In this document: positions 45,132 through 55,667 of the stretch, piece by piece
Layout: the number at the start of each line of letters is the position of its first letter
Position numbering within the stretch: position 1 is the first letter of the stretch
Assembly: GCA_023374025.1 (NCBI GenBank)
Contig: SIJG01000094.1
Location: 103,763-167,762, forward strand
Length of the DNA stretch: 64,000 nucleotides
Reading direction: 5' to 3'
Source: Heterodera schachtii
Lineage: Eukaryota > Nematoda > Chromadorea > Rhabditida > Heteroderidae
The notes under the pieces: generated by a model
What the model was told of the DNA's origin: nothing
Seen by the model: the letters and a program-made list of their open reading frames with translations, nothing else
Databases searched by the model: none
Made by a program: the position numbers and the translations under genes

Positions 45132-47325
45132 ATGAAATCAATTCGAAACATAATTGAACAACAGCAGCGACGGAAGGCATCCAGACGCACAAGAAAGTCG
45201 TCAGAATTCGACGACAGCAGCGTTTTTCAGACTCAAAGTGAGGGAAACGACGATGAAGAGCCAGCGTCGGATGAAGGTGACGCGGAAAACCGACCTCCCG
45301 TCGAGTTTCAGTGCGGAAAAACGGAGAGGGGGGCATTTTGCATTTGGTACCAAGGTCTGCGGTTGTTCTTTTTAGGAAAATCACTGTGATTTTAGGGTTC
45401 CGATTCACTCGCAGAAAGGGAATGTGGTTCCGCTGCTCCAACAGGGACTGCGATGCAACGGCAGTTGTAAACGAAGATGGAGAAGAAGGCGCCATCACTG
45501 GAATGATCGGAAAAAAAGGGCACAATCATCTGCCAAATCCAGCGTGCTTCCACGCAGAGCAAAAACGCAACAAGATTAAGACGACAACGATGGAAAACCC
45601 GCGCCAAAAGCCATCAAAAGTACTGGCGGAAGTCCGTGCAAACACCAAGGACGAAACCTTTGTGTCTATGGGCACTGACTTCGCACTGGCGGCAGTAATG
45701 AGAAGGTTTTTTTTTTTTTATATTTGAATTCTTTCATACTCTTATTTTTAAATTTTTTTTAGGCAGAAAAGGAAGATTTATGGCAACATTGATCGTGTCA
45801 ACCCTCTGAATGTTGTTCTACCCGATGCCCTGCTTATGAAGGATGGCGAAAACACATTGTTGTACGACAGCCGAGTGCACCGCAAAGGACAATCGGACGT
45901 GGTCTTGGTCTTTGCACACCCGAAGTTAAGTGCATTCATTTCATGTTCAATTTTTCGCTTTTGTTTTCAGTTGTTGGACGTTTTGAAGCGGGCGAGGAAA
46001 ATTTCAGTTGATGGAACGTTCAAAGTGTCACCAGCCGCATGGACGCAGTGTTTCGTGATCGGCGCTTTTGTCAACCGGCGGCTCGCATTATGTGTGCATG
46101 CTCTGTTGCCTGGAAAGCAACGAAAATACTACGAGGAGGCGCTCAATGCGGTCAAAGCAGTGATTGCACCCAACACCCCAGCACATAGTAAGTGATCATT
46201 TCTCCTAATTTTATTTCATCCCAAAATTTAAGTCATCAGTGACTTTGAAACAGCAACTGATTCGGGCCATGCAAGAGACGTTTCCAGCGGCACAATTGAC
46301 GGGATGTTTATTCCACATGAGCCAGGCAGTTTTCAGAAAATGGCGCGAAATGGGCTTGGAGGAATTGTATGCCAACGACGAAGAACAAGGAGAAGGCGCG
46401 CGGAACAGTTTCAAGTGAGTGTTGGAGTGAGTTGATAAAAAAGCAAAAAAGTTCACTCCCAGAAAGCTGCTTGCTCTGGCATTGATTCCCGAACAACAAG
46501 TTCGTCATGGTTTTGCGCTCATAGTAAACCATGCACCCGATGGTTTGGCTGCATTTTTTGGTTACTTCGCGAGGGTATATGTTGGACTGACCGCACACGA
46601 ACAAGAAGCCGGCGCTGTCGCGTTTGCTCCGAGCACTGATCCAAGCCGACGCAGTTCAATCAGTACCAATGCCACTGGGGATGACGAATACAGCCGTCGG
46701 AATTCATTTGGTAGTGGCGAGTATTTTGTTGTTGTAATTCATTCTTTTCTTCGTTATTTTAGTAAATTTGGACCATGTTTATGGTAACAATTTCATCCAA
46801 TTCGGCAACCCTTCACCAGTTCCATCAACGCCAACAACGCAATCGTCAACGACCTTTTTGGTCGTGCCGCGCTGGGAGCTGCCAATTGTGCGTCCACCAC
46901 TGTATCCCGTGCACTTCTGGAATGTCCACGACCGTGCGAGGTCAGCAGTGGAGAAGACAAACAATGCTATGGAGGCGTCACACCTCCAATTTTCGGTAGT
47001 GATGCGGTTTTTAATTTCCATCAAATTTTTCAAATTTAAGCGTGGTCTTGTCCATCACCCGTCTTTGTCAGACTTTCTGGCAGCGATTTTGGATGATGTT
47101 GACAGGCAGGTGGACATCGCAAGATCTGCCCGAGTGTTCCCGCACAAACGCCGCATCAAATACATTTTGAAGGAGCAATTGATCGGAGATGCATTGGACG
47201 AGGCGGAGTACAACACTGACGAAGACGTCATGAACATCCTTTCGCTGCTGAGTCTGCAGATGCAAGGATATGTGGGTGGCCTGCGTGCACGAGGGGCTCA
47301 ACGCGATCATGAGGACCGTGAATAA
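45132..47325 (+). pseudogene. FLYWCH-MULE transposase, probably inactivated
   Basis: Predicted exons 45132-45354, 45396-45705, 45763-46187, 46233-46414, 46463-46710, 46763-46995, 47041-47325. The N-terminus has an FLYWCH-type zinc finger (GFRFTRRKGMWFRCSN...C...HNHLP). The MULE catalytic domain follows: first Asp in KISVDGTFKVSP, second in SDFETA with GCLFHMSQAVFRKW, and the region TNNAMEASH that usually follows the catalytic Glu. Two defects: a one- or two-base frameshift at about 46251-46257 between SDFETA and the CLFH part, and a donor changed from GT to TT near 45926, leaving a 45-nt intron that would be read through in frame. The start at 45132 is a guess; an upstream in-frame Met also exists. 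FLYWCH-MULE pairing is known in animal transposons. Confidence 0.7.
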
Positions 47326-47813
47326 TTGAATGATTGATCGCTTTTTACCATTGGCAAAAAATCTGTTATTATCCGCACAAGTAATTGGATTTTTTAACCT
47401 CAATTCCCGTGATTTTTAAACATTTTCATTTGATTCGAATTGTTATTTTTGATGTTATTATAATAAATTTTCGATTTCACGCGGATGACGCCCTGATTCG
47501 TATTCAGCCACCATGAAAACCCCAGAAAAATGGCTTTAAAAGTTTGTTCGAGTTCGAATCCGGGTTTAACTTTTTTGGCGCAGTAGACGAATAATGTAGA
47601 CGAATTGTCGCTTTTTTGCTGAGTGGACGAATCGTCACTTTTTGGCTGAGTAGACGAATCATTGAATAGACAAATCGTTTAGTAGACGAATCGTTGCTTT
47701 TTTGCTGAGTAGACGAATCGTCACATTTTGGCTGAGTAGACGAATCGTCGAGTAGACGAATCGTCGAATAGACGAATCGTTGAGTAGACGAATCGATGGG
47801 AGGCGTGCATTTT

Positions 47814-48441
47814 TCCAAAAATAATATAGTGACATTATGCCATAAAATTTCAAAATTATTGAAAAAACTGGAGCAGAAGAAATGAAAAAATAAATGAATT
47901 CCCTTGGCGGGACGGACGGACTCTGGACTGGATATTTTCAAAATCAGTTGGTCGCAGTGTGCAGCCATTTGGACACTGCCTCTGCTTCAATAAAAGATCA
48001 CTTAAACATTTTTAGACTAAAAATGAAAAACCGGAAAAATTGAATTTTCGACTTTTTGTTCCAAATCGGGTCCGGAGTTCGGAAAAATTCCTGCAAATCT
48101 TTTGGTAAATTCAAGTTGAGCAACAAATTGGCTTAATTAAATTACCAAGTCTATTAGAAAAATTGGGTTGAGGTTTATTATATTTAATTTGAACAAAACC
48201 TTTGTCATTGATTTTCACAAATAGTTTTGCCTAGGGATGGCATTCCGAGGCTCCAAAACTTTTCTGAAGTCGGAAATCGGAAAATTCCGTGCCATCCCTG
48301 ATACATTCTGTTTCAAAATTGTTTTTGCTATCTCATTTTTCCTAATTGTCTCTGTTTTAAGTTAACAACAGATTTTTAATTGCCTTTTTTGACACACAAA
48401 TCAATTGAAAAAGGACAAATTGTGCTAATTGAGCCTCCAAA
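47814..48441. other. Intergenic with a family-1 exon-3 relic
   Basis: Contains a minus-strand scrap at 47944-47985 (EAVSKWLHT-like, out of context), a small hairpin around 48235-48300 (gggatggcattcc...gtgccatccc), and otherwise no gene. The leader attgtgctaattgagcc immediately precedes the ATG at 48442. Confidence 0.45.
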
Positions 48442-49401
48442 ATGAACCGACGGTAAGGAAATTTACTTGAAAACTAAAAAATTTTCATTTACCCTAAAAA
48501 AAATTTGCCATGTTTCAGTTGGCTTTGTAGTGACGTTTGGATGGACATTCTCCCATCTTTTGAACGTGTTGAACTTGGTCTCAAAATGGCATTGCTTTCC
48601 GACCGTTTCGATGTTTTGGTGGACGCGCATTTTGATGGAAAAAGCGAATTGACAATTTGGAGACCTATCGGAATTTGCAAGGACAAAGGACCAAAACCGA
48701 AAGTGTCTGTGGAGATAGATGACAAATTTGTGGAATTGCCGGACCGTCCGCTGCCCAACAAAATCCGCTTTAAGCATCTTCAGATTGAGTAATTTCAAAC
48801 TTTTGTATGTATTAAAGCATATTTTAACTTTTTCAGGTACATTGATCATTCCGTGATCACATTTCTGAGTTCCAACAAGCACATTTGGGACAGAATGGGC
48901 ACCAATTTGGAATTGTCTATTGCAAATATTAATTCTGAAAGGCCCCTGATGGTTGCTGCCATCTTTTTGTTAAACGACCGACTCTGATTGATTGTCTTTG
49001 ATTTTTGCTTCCTTTTTGTTTAGGCATTTGCCCGTGCCACCATTTCTTCTGTCAGCTACAAAATTGAGTTTGCAGTGTGTAAAACATCAATTGAGCCATT
49101 TGAATTGGTGAACGAACGAACCAAGGAAAAGCTGACATTGGAGAAAGTGCCACGTTCTGCTGCTTGTTGGCTGTTGAAGAGATGCCCAATTAATGAAAAG
49201 GCGACGACGGATCAATGGGAAAACAACGAATTTTGGGACGACAATTTGAACAAAGTCACATTTGATTTCTGCTGGGGTGACATCAGCAATTGCATTGGGT
49301 GAGCACAGCAACAGCAATTTTTGATTTTGTCGACAAAACTACCTACCTAATTTAATTTTAGGCCATTTTCGCCACCAGCGGAGGAAAAAACGGATGAATG
49401 A
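48442..49401 (+). pseudogene. F-box-like family-1 gene with exon-3 deletion
   Basis: Exon 1 48442-48452, exon 2 48519-48788 (WLCSDVWMDILPSFERVELG), exon 3 starts at 48837 (YIDHSVITFLSSNKHIWDRM) but after LELS the next ~300 bp of the family sequence are missing and unrelated sequence leads to a stop near 48987. Exon 4 (49024-49298) and exon 5 (49362-49401) are intact and still in frame with each other. The first two exons could still give a ~140-residue truncated F-box-like product. Most likely non-functional. Confidence 0.8.
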
Positions 49402-49524
49402 AAGTGATGAAAATTAATTAAATTTGAGAAATGGTCGGTTTCATCAATTGGATTCGGATTTGATGCGTTCATTTTCTTTTTCTTTTTGAAAATGTCACTT
49501 ATTTTGAATACAACAATTTTCTGA

Positions 49525-49850
49525 TTAATTGATTGGACGCCTAAAATGAGAAAGAGTGCCCTTTATTTTAAGCGATGCTAAAACCACCAAAAATTGATTC
49601 CAAAAAATTAAATTTTTAAAATTTATACGAATTAACCTCAAAAACTCTGTTAAAATTACCCATCATAGATAAAAGACCATTTTACAGTACACTCCAAACA
49701 AAATTAAATCACAGAATAAAATGCATTAACAAAACAAATTCACATACATTCATTATCACGAATTTGAGTTCTATCTTGCAAAATCAAGAAAACTTTTCAA
49801 GGAAAAAAGGGCAAATTTTTTGAAAAATTAGAACATTTTTTTATCATATA
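49525..49850 (+). repeat. ~325-bp near-identical direct repeat, copy 1
   Basis: Matches 55341-55665 with essentially no differences over more than 300 bp, while the neighbouring genes differ substantially. It starts at ttaattgattggacgcc and ends near gaacatttt. Both copies lie just downstream of a family-1 gene. No coding potential. Confidence 0.9.
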
Positions 49851-49956
49851 TCATTAAAATTTGCAAAAAATTTCTTCCTTTTTTGAAAATGTGACCCCAA
49901 AATGGCAAAAATTTGTGACTTTTTGACGCAAAAATATTCTACAACTCGGGGAGCTA

Positions 49957-49982
49957 CGCTAATATTTTAGTATAAAAATGCC
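49957..49982 (+). promoter_or_regulatory. Conserved TATA-type promoter of family-2 gene
   Basis: gctaatattttagtataaaa followed by atgcc; TATAAAA at 49971-49977, about 75 bp before the ATG at 50051. The same sequence occurs at 53509, 60549 and 62321 and, relaxed, at 38104 on the minus strand. Confidence 0.7.
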
Positions 49983-50050
49983 CTTGTTTCTTCTCCTCCG
50001 CCTCATTCCATTCATTCATTCGTCCATTTCCGGTCATTTTGTTCCTGCAA

Positions 50051-51316
50051 ATGCCTTCAGAAATTCTGTACGTTTATTATTTCTTTTTTTTTTCTAACGT
50101 TTCTCATTTCTTTTGCTCCGCCGTGATACTTCTGTTGGTCGATTTTGCCACCATTCTTTGGTTCTTTTTTGGCCATGTCAAAAAACGACGACGCCCTCCT
50201 AAAAAAGAAATGTAAATAAAATAAAATTGGGAAATTTCATAAAAATTCTTCAATTTTTCAGCTTTATCTGTGGAGACTGTTGGCTTTTGGTGTTCGATTT
50301 TCTTGCGCCTTCTCAACTCGGCCTTGGAATTGCACTGATTAGCCGCCGCTTTGACTTCTACGTGGATGAACACTTCAAGACACGCAAATGGAAATTGGAC
50401 AAAATGCGAATTTGCCACAAAATTGGAGAGAATGGCACCAAGCAAATGTTAATTGTCAAATCTGATGGAAATCCATTGCCAATCCCGCAAAATCCGTTGC
50501 CGAACAAAGTCATCGGATTCAGAAGCATTACAATCGAGTAAAAAATTGATTAATTTGGAATTTTTCGTCTAAATTTTCTGCTTTTCAGCTACATCGACCA
50601 CAATATCATCGCATTTATCCGCCGTTTTTTCGCAGTTTGTTCGACTACTTTGGACATTCGCACTGAAAATGTTCCCATTTTGGACTGTGTTTTGCTCAAC
50701 ATTTTGCCAATGCTGCACGACTCCATTCGTGTTATGCTTTTGAACTCCATCGCTTTTCGGCGTTTGCGTCAATTGGCCCCGTCACTTCTCAGCGATTGTC
50801 CATCACTTCGCTTTGTCTCTTTCAAAGATGCCATTCTGCCCGCTTTTCCTCCCGATGAAAGTGCTAATGCGACGGATGGCCAAGCGATGGCAAAATGGTT
50901 GTTCACGCCTCGTCCGGATGGTCTGCCGAAGTGGTTCATATGCTCTGCTAATTCACCGGATCAATGGTCGTCAACGATTGAACAGCTGAAAATTGTGAAT
51001 CATTCCCCCCTATTTAATTGCTTTTTTGTATGATTTTTTGTCCCATTTTTAGGCATTTTCCAATGCTTCTTCTCCTGTTTCTTTTTACATTGACTTTCTG
51101 ATGTCTCCTCCGATTGACTCCGTTATGTCATTTGATCTGAACAACGCAGTGACTGGGGAGCAATTGGCACTTCAACAAGCAGCAAATTACTTTTGGCTCA
51201 TCCGTTGTCCAATTGGATGGGATAACCGAAATTGGGGAAATGTGGTGGAAGAAATTATTGCTCGAACGAATCCAATTGACATTTGGATCAAAGATGGCGG
51301 ATACGACGAAGGGTGA
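50051..51316 (+). CDS. F-box-like family-2 protein; membrane exon lost
   Basis: Exon 1 50051-50067 (MPSEI), exon 3 50262-50537, exon 4 50589-50994, exon 5 51053-51316. Sequence resembling family-2 exon 2 is present at ~50122-50212, with the hydrophobic span VILLLVDFATILWFFF and the KKRRRPPKKE tail, but the CAG acceptor before it is gone and no AG lies between the exon-1 donor and that exon. Skipping it keeps the frame, giving ~320 residues without the membrane segment. Body: FICGDCWLLVFDFLAPSQLG (F-box-like), FRRLRQLAPSLLSDCPSLRF, KWLFTPRPDG, LIRCPIGWDNRNW. The usual last exon is not found; reading on gives a stop straight after the DEG codons. Confidence 0.6.
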
Positions 51317-51429
51317 ACTAATTTAAAAAATGTTTATCATTTCTCTTTTTTGTTTTATGATTTAATTAATTAATTGTGAGTAATTGTTGATAAATCGGTA
51401 AAAAGCTGAGGGTATTCGTTACTTTTCGA

Positions 51430-51665
51430 GTTTGCCAAGAACATTTCAACGATTTGTACCGCCGGGGATAGGACAGGGACCGGACCAAAAAATGACGCGT
51501 TGGAGAATGTAGCGAAAAAGTTGCCGGTGATACGCAAATTGCGGTCGGTCGCCTTCCACCCATTTCTTGGAATTTACATGTTTAATTTTTCGTTTTTTTA
51601 GAGCCTTTAAATTTTTTGGATTTCAAAAATTGCTGTTGCTCAAAATCACAGCACCAGCTACCGAT
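51430..51665 (-). pseudogene. Relic of the secreted-protein gene
   Basis: Minus strand, similar to the gene at 59438-60408: CCDFEQQQFLKSKKF matches CCDFDEQQFLKSKKL there, and a downstream part (FRYILQRV...GPCPIPGG) matches the FHNIFYRL...GPCSIHP stretch. Stops and lack of a signal-peptide exon show that it is dead. The 3' flank near 51391 (aaaagctgaggg) matches that at 59308. Confidence 0.55.
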
Positions 51666-51676
51666 TTTGTTGTTAG

Positions 51677-51862
51677 TTATTGAAAGTGAATTGGATTCGG
51701 CGGATTAAGCAATTCATCCCTCGCATTTCTCCATTTCATCTGATCCCATCCAATTTGACAACGGGTGAGCAAAAAATCGTTGATGCCATTTTGTTGCAGG
51801 ACCAATTGCTCCCCAGTCACTTCGTTGATCAGTTCAAATGGCACAACAGCAGAGCCAATTAA
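51677..51862 (-). pseudogene. Family-2 exon-5 fragment
   Basis: Minus strand, open for about 60 codons: VPFELINEVTGEQLVLQQN, FLLTRCQIGWDQMKW, then a premature end. It matches exon 5 of the genes at 50051 and 62418. No other exons accompany it; the foldback at 51877 starts on its 5' side. Confidence 0.7.
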
Positions 51863-51876
51863 AGTTGACGAAAGTA

Positions 51877-53043
51877 GGGTTAAGCCCGACCCCGAGCCCC
51901 CCGACCCGACCCGAGACGTTTTTTGGACCTATTCCCCGACCCGACCCCCGACATGTCGTCCCCCGAGGTCCCCGACCCCCGACTTTTTGCCCCCCGACCC
52001 CCCGACACTAATTCGGGGGATTGGGGACTCCGGGCGTTTTAAAAATTTAAAAGTTAATTCATCCACGAAGGCGGGAAAATTGAAAATTTTTGAGATTTTG
52101 AACAAATTTTCTTAATAAAATTCATTAAAAATTACGAAAAACTTTCCGGCGGCGCCTATCGGCACCGCCGGCCCCCCAAAACCATGGTGCCGATCGGTAA
52201 TTTTTCAAAATATGAACAACAAGGCCGAAAAATAAGATTTTAGGGTCAAAAATAATAACAATTAGCAACATTTTTCAAATCAGTAAATTTTTACAATTTA
52301 TTTGATCAAAATGCTATCAAATTTTATATTTTTAGTCTCCCATTATCAAATAAGGACAAACGAGGTTAAAACTAAGATTTGGTCCCAAAAATAAGACTAA
52401 AAAACGGCTTTTACATTGTAAAAACAGGGCTGCTAAATGAAAATTTAAAAAACCAGCATTTAGTCAACAACAATCATCATTTGGGGTCAAAATCAGCACT
52501 TGGGAATTTTAGTCAAAATGAAAAAAACATGCTTTTTTGGGACGCGCTTTTACCAAAAAATTTTTTTGGACACAGGGTCCGGCGGTGCCGATAGGCGCCG
52601 CCGGGAGAATTTTTTGAAAATTGTGAGTTTTTGGTAGCATTTTCTACATAAAAATGGCCATTTTAAAATTATTTTTAGAAATAAGGAATAAGAACACTTA
52701 CGAACCCTGCTTAATGACATTATGCCATAAAATTTCAAAACTATAAATATATTTCAGAAATCTGAACAATTTTCGTCGCTACCCCAAACTCAGAACATTC
52801 TTATAAATAACGCACTCTTGCTGGCGCTAACGAAATCAGATGATTAAAGTGAAAAAAAGGAAGATTTACGAGCATTTAAAAAGAAAATTGAGTTTTCGTT
52901 AAAAATTTTGTTGCTCACTACCCGATCGGGGTCCCCGACCCCCGACAATTGAGCTCGCCCCCGACCCGACCCCCGACATGTCGCCCTCCGAGGTCCCCGC
53001 CCCCCGACTTTTTGCCCCCCGAGGGCTCGGGGCTTAACCCTAT
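51877..53043. mobile_element. GC-rich foldback with cccgac arrays
   Basis: The ends tagggttaagccc...gggcttaaccct are inverted. Each end continues as an array of ccccgacc/cccgac motifs with the shared words gacatgtcg and gactttttgcccc. The interior is AT-rich and holds two copies of the ccggcggcgcctatcggcac/cgccgg hairpin in opposite orientations (52146 and 52577). No coding capacity; no convincing 9-bp duplication at the edges. Confidence 0.75.
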
Positions 53044-53089
53044 TACATTGTGTTGTTACCTAGGTAATTATGCATTGTCTGTTTGTATT

Positions 53090-53180
53090 TAACCTTTGCT
53101 TGCTCGCAAATTCGTCCATTTCCATTGTATTTTATGTGTATGTAATTAATTAATTCATTGTGAGTAATTGTTGGTAAAAC
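53090..53180. repeat. Recurrent 3' block of the duplicated unit
   Basis: The stretch with ctcgcaaattcgtccatttc and ttttatgtgtatgtaatta, ending gagtaattgttg, recurs at 59190-59285, in part at 51361-51395, and in degenerate form at 37560-37650. In the best-preserved copy it lies downstream of the secreted-protein gene (59438-60408), so it marks the end of a duplicated block. Confidence 0.6.
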
Positions 53181-53184
53181 CGCG

Positions 53185-53530
53185 ATACGCAAATTGCGAT
53201 CGTGTCCCACCCCTACCCTTTGAATTTACGAATTTAATTTTCGTTTTTTTATATTGGAAGGACATTTAAATTTAGTTTTTGAATATTCAACAATTGGAAA
53301 AAAACATGACAAAAATTGATGCAAAAAATTCACACACAAAAAACAAAAAAAAATTTTTGTTTTAAATTTTTAATGGTTAATAAAGTCCTTTAAGAAGGTT
53401 TTTTGATACAGACTATTACATAGAATGGCATTCGCGTCAAACGACCCATTCCTTTTTATAGCCGACAAAAGCCGATCTGACTTTTCCCACCCTCGAATTG
53501 CTATGCTAATATTTTAGTATAAAATGCCCT
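53185..53530. promoter_or_regulatory. Decayed secreted-gene remnant with divergent promoter
   Basis: 53185-53275 (minus) keeps only a short match to the secreted-protein gene (cgatcgcaatttgcgtatcg). 53427-53530 is a well-preserved copy of the two-way promoter at 60456-60572: minus-strand TATA in cctttttata (53451-53460), then cttttcccaccc, then plus-strand TATAAAA at 53518-53524. A family-2-like first exon (atgtcttcaag) follows near 53600 but leads nowhere; the next gene starts at 53843. Confidence 0.6.
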
Positions 53531-53842
53531 TTTTTGTTCTCCTCCGCCTCACTCCATTTATTCATTCTTCCTATATTTTCCGTTAATTTTGTTGCTGCAA
53601 ATGTCTTCAAGAATTTCTAAAAGGAATGAGAAAATTTGATATAAAAGATAGGTCTAACAATCAAAAAAAAAAAAAAAAATTGAGAATTAGAATGCCATTT
53701 TACGTCTCTTTTTTACATTTTTTGTTGTCGGTGATTTGCTTATTGTTTAAGAAAGGCATTTTGCAAAAATTGAATTATTATTCTGAATTTTGTCTAATCA
53801 ATCAATTGGTAAACGACAAAAGTGTGCTAATTGCAGCAAAAA

Positions 53843-55180
53843 ATGAATAGACGGTAAGGAATTTTTTAAAAATTTAAAAATTTTTAATTTACTCAATTTT
53901 TTTCATGTTTCAGTTGGATCTGCAGCGACGTGTGGATGGACATTCTCCCATCTTTTGACCATGCTAAACTTGGCCTCAAAATGGCATTGCTTTCCGACCG
54001 TTTCGATTTTTTGGTGGACAAACATTTTGATGGAAAAACGACGGAATTGACGCTTTGGAGAGAAATAATAATTTGCGAGGGCATTGGACCAGAATCGAAA
54101 CTGTCTGTATGGATCGATGGTGGCAAATTTGTGGATTTTCCATTTCCTGACCGTCCGTTGCCCAACAAAATCCGATTTAAGCACCTTCAGATTTTGTAAT
54201 TTTAAACTTTTGTATTATATAATATAGGTTTAAATCATTTTTATATTTGTGCAGCTACATTGACTATTCCGTGATCACATTTCTCCATGCCAACAAGCAA
54301 ATTTGGGACAGAAAAGGCACCAAATTGGGTTTTCATGTGCCTTCATACGAAACCGAAGATGTCCATCCGATTTGGGATGTTGTTCTCAGTGAAATTTGGC
54401 CCATTTTTGCGACAAGCATTCGCCATTTGCGCTTTGCCGAAGGCGACCATTTGGACAATTTGCGCCATGGCATTTCACCAACAATTCTCACTGATCTTGA
54501 CCAATTGAATTCAATCGATTCCGATCATCTGTGCCCCGATGAAATTGCTGACGATGGGCAAAATGCAACTGCTGGTCAGGCGTTGTCCAAATGGTTACAC
54601 ACTCCGAGCAAAGACGGGCAGCCGAAGCGATTGTTTTTCGAAAATTACGACGCAGAAGGAAACTTGGATTGGGTCAACAGTTTCAAAGAGGTGATCGGCC
54701 ATAATTAATTGATGCCTTTGATTTACGCTTCCTTTTATTTTTTTGTTTAGACATTTCTCCGTGCCATCGCTTCTGTCAGCTACAAAATTTATTTTAAAGA
54801 TTTCTTGTCGTTAATCGAGCCATTTGAATTGGTGAACGAACGGACTAATGAGAAACTGACACTGATGAAGGATGAAAATGGAGACGGTGAAGTCATTAGT
54901 GATGTGCTGTTGAAGCGATATCCAATTATTGTTGGGGAGACGGCGGCGGCGGTTCAATGGGAAAACGACGAAAATTGGGACGACAATTTGAACAATGTCC
55001 AATTTAATTTGTGGAGTGGCGGCATTAATTTCATTGGGTAAGTGTAAAAGATTAATTTAATTCATTCATCCAATTCAAATTGTGTTTAATTGTAGGCCTT
55101 TGTCTCCACCACCAGCGGAAGAAGAAAAAAAAGCGGACCAAAGCATCGAAATGTCGTCGGATTGCGCGGAAATGAATTAA
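53843..55180 (+). CDS. F-box-like family-1 protein, intact
   Basis: Exons 53843-53853, 53914-54195, 54255-54690, 54751-55037, 55096-55180; 366 residues, all GT-AG and in phase. F-box-like N-terminus (WICSDVWMDILPSFDHAKLG, SDRFDFLVDKHFDG), body YIDYSVITFLHANKQIWDRK, EIWPIFATSIRHLRF, LTDLDQLNSIDS, KWLHTPSKDGQPKRLFF, then IEPFELVNERTNEKLTL and LLKRYPI (Cys of the usual RCPI replaced by Tyr), acidic end LSPPPAEEEKKADQS. The leader gtgctaattgcagc before ATG is shared with paralogues. By analogy a substrate adaptor of a ubiquitin ligase; the substrate is unknown. Confidence 0.85.
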
Positions 55181-55340
55181 TTATATTTGAGAAATGGCCG
55201 ATCTCACCAATTGGAATTTGATTGATGCTCTCGTTTGCTTCTCCGAAATGTTTTGTTGATTCTTTAATTTGAATATATAAATATAGTGTATTTATTTGCT
55301 TGCTTTTTTAAATTATTATGGCCAATGAAACTGAAGTTTT

Positions 55341-55665
55341 TTAATTGATTGGACGCCTAAAATGAGAAAGAGTGCCCTTTATTTTAAGCGATGCTAAAAC
55401 CACCAAAAATTGATTCCAAAAAATTAAATTTTTAAAATTTATACGAATTAACCTCAAAAACTCTGTTAAAATTACCCATCATAGATAAAAGACCATTTTA
55501 CAGTACACTCCAAACAAAATTAAATCACAGAATAAAATGCATTAACAAAACAAATTCACATACATTCATTATCACGAATTTGAGTTCTATCTTGCAAAAT
55601 CAAGAAAACTTTTCAAGGAAAAAAGGGCAAATTTTTTGAAAAATTAGAACATTTTCTTACTATAT
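55341..55665 (+). repeat. ~325-bp near-identical direct repeat, copy 2
   Basis: Partner of 49525-49850, 5.8 kb away. Followed directly by the GC-rich foldback at 55668. Confidence 0.9.
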
Positions 55666-55667
55666 AT

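Larger units (their letters stand above)
44727..47804 (+). mobile_element. Mutator-like (MULE) transposon
   Basis: 3078 bp, flanked by a 9-bp direct duplication, gtgcatttt, at 44718-44726 and 47805-47813. Both ends are inverted arrays of the motif cgattcgtctactca(g): about eight units at 44735-44955 and about eleven, in reverse, at 47584-47796, separated by caaaaagttacgattc-type spacers. Between them is a multi-exon transposase gene (45132-47325). Tandem-motif termini of this kind probably serve as multiple transposase-binding sites. Stretches between arrays and gene show nothing else. Confidence 0.85.

Noticed and set aside
47504..47968. 154-codon minus-strand frame with RLLDDSSTQ-type repeats
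   Set aside because: Reads the tandem motif array at the right end of the MULE.
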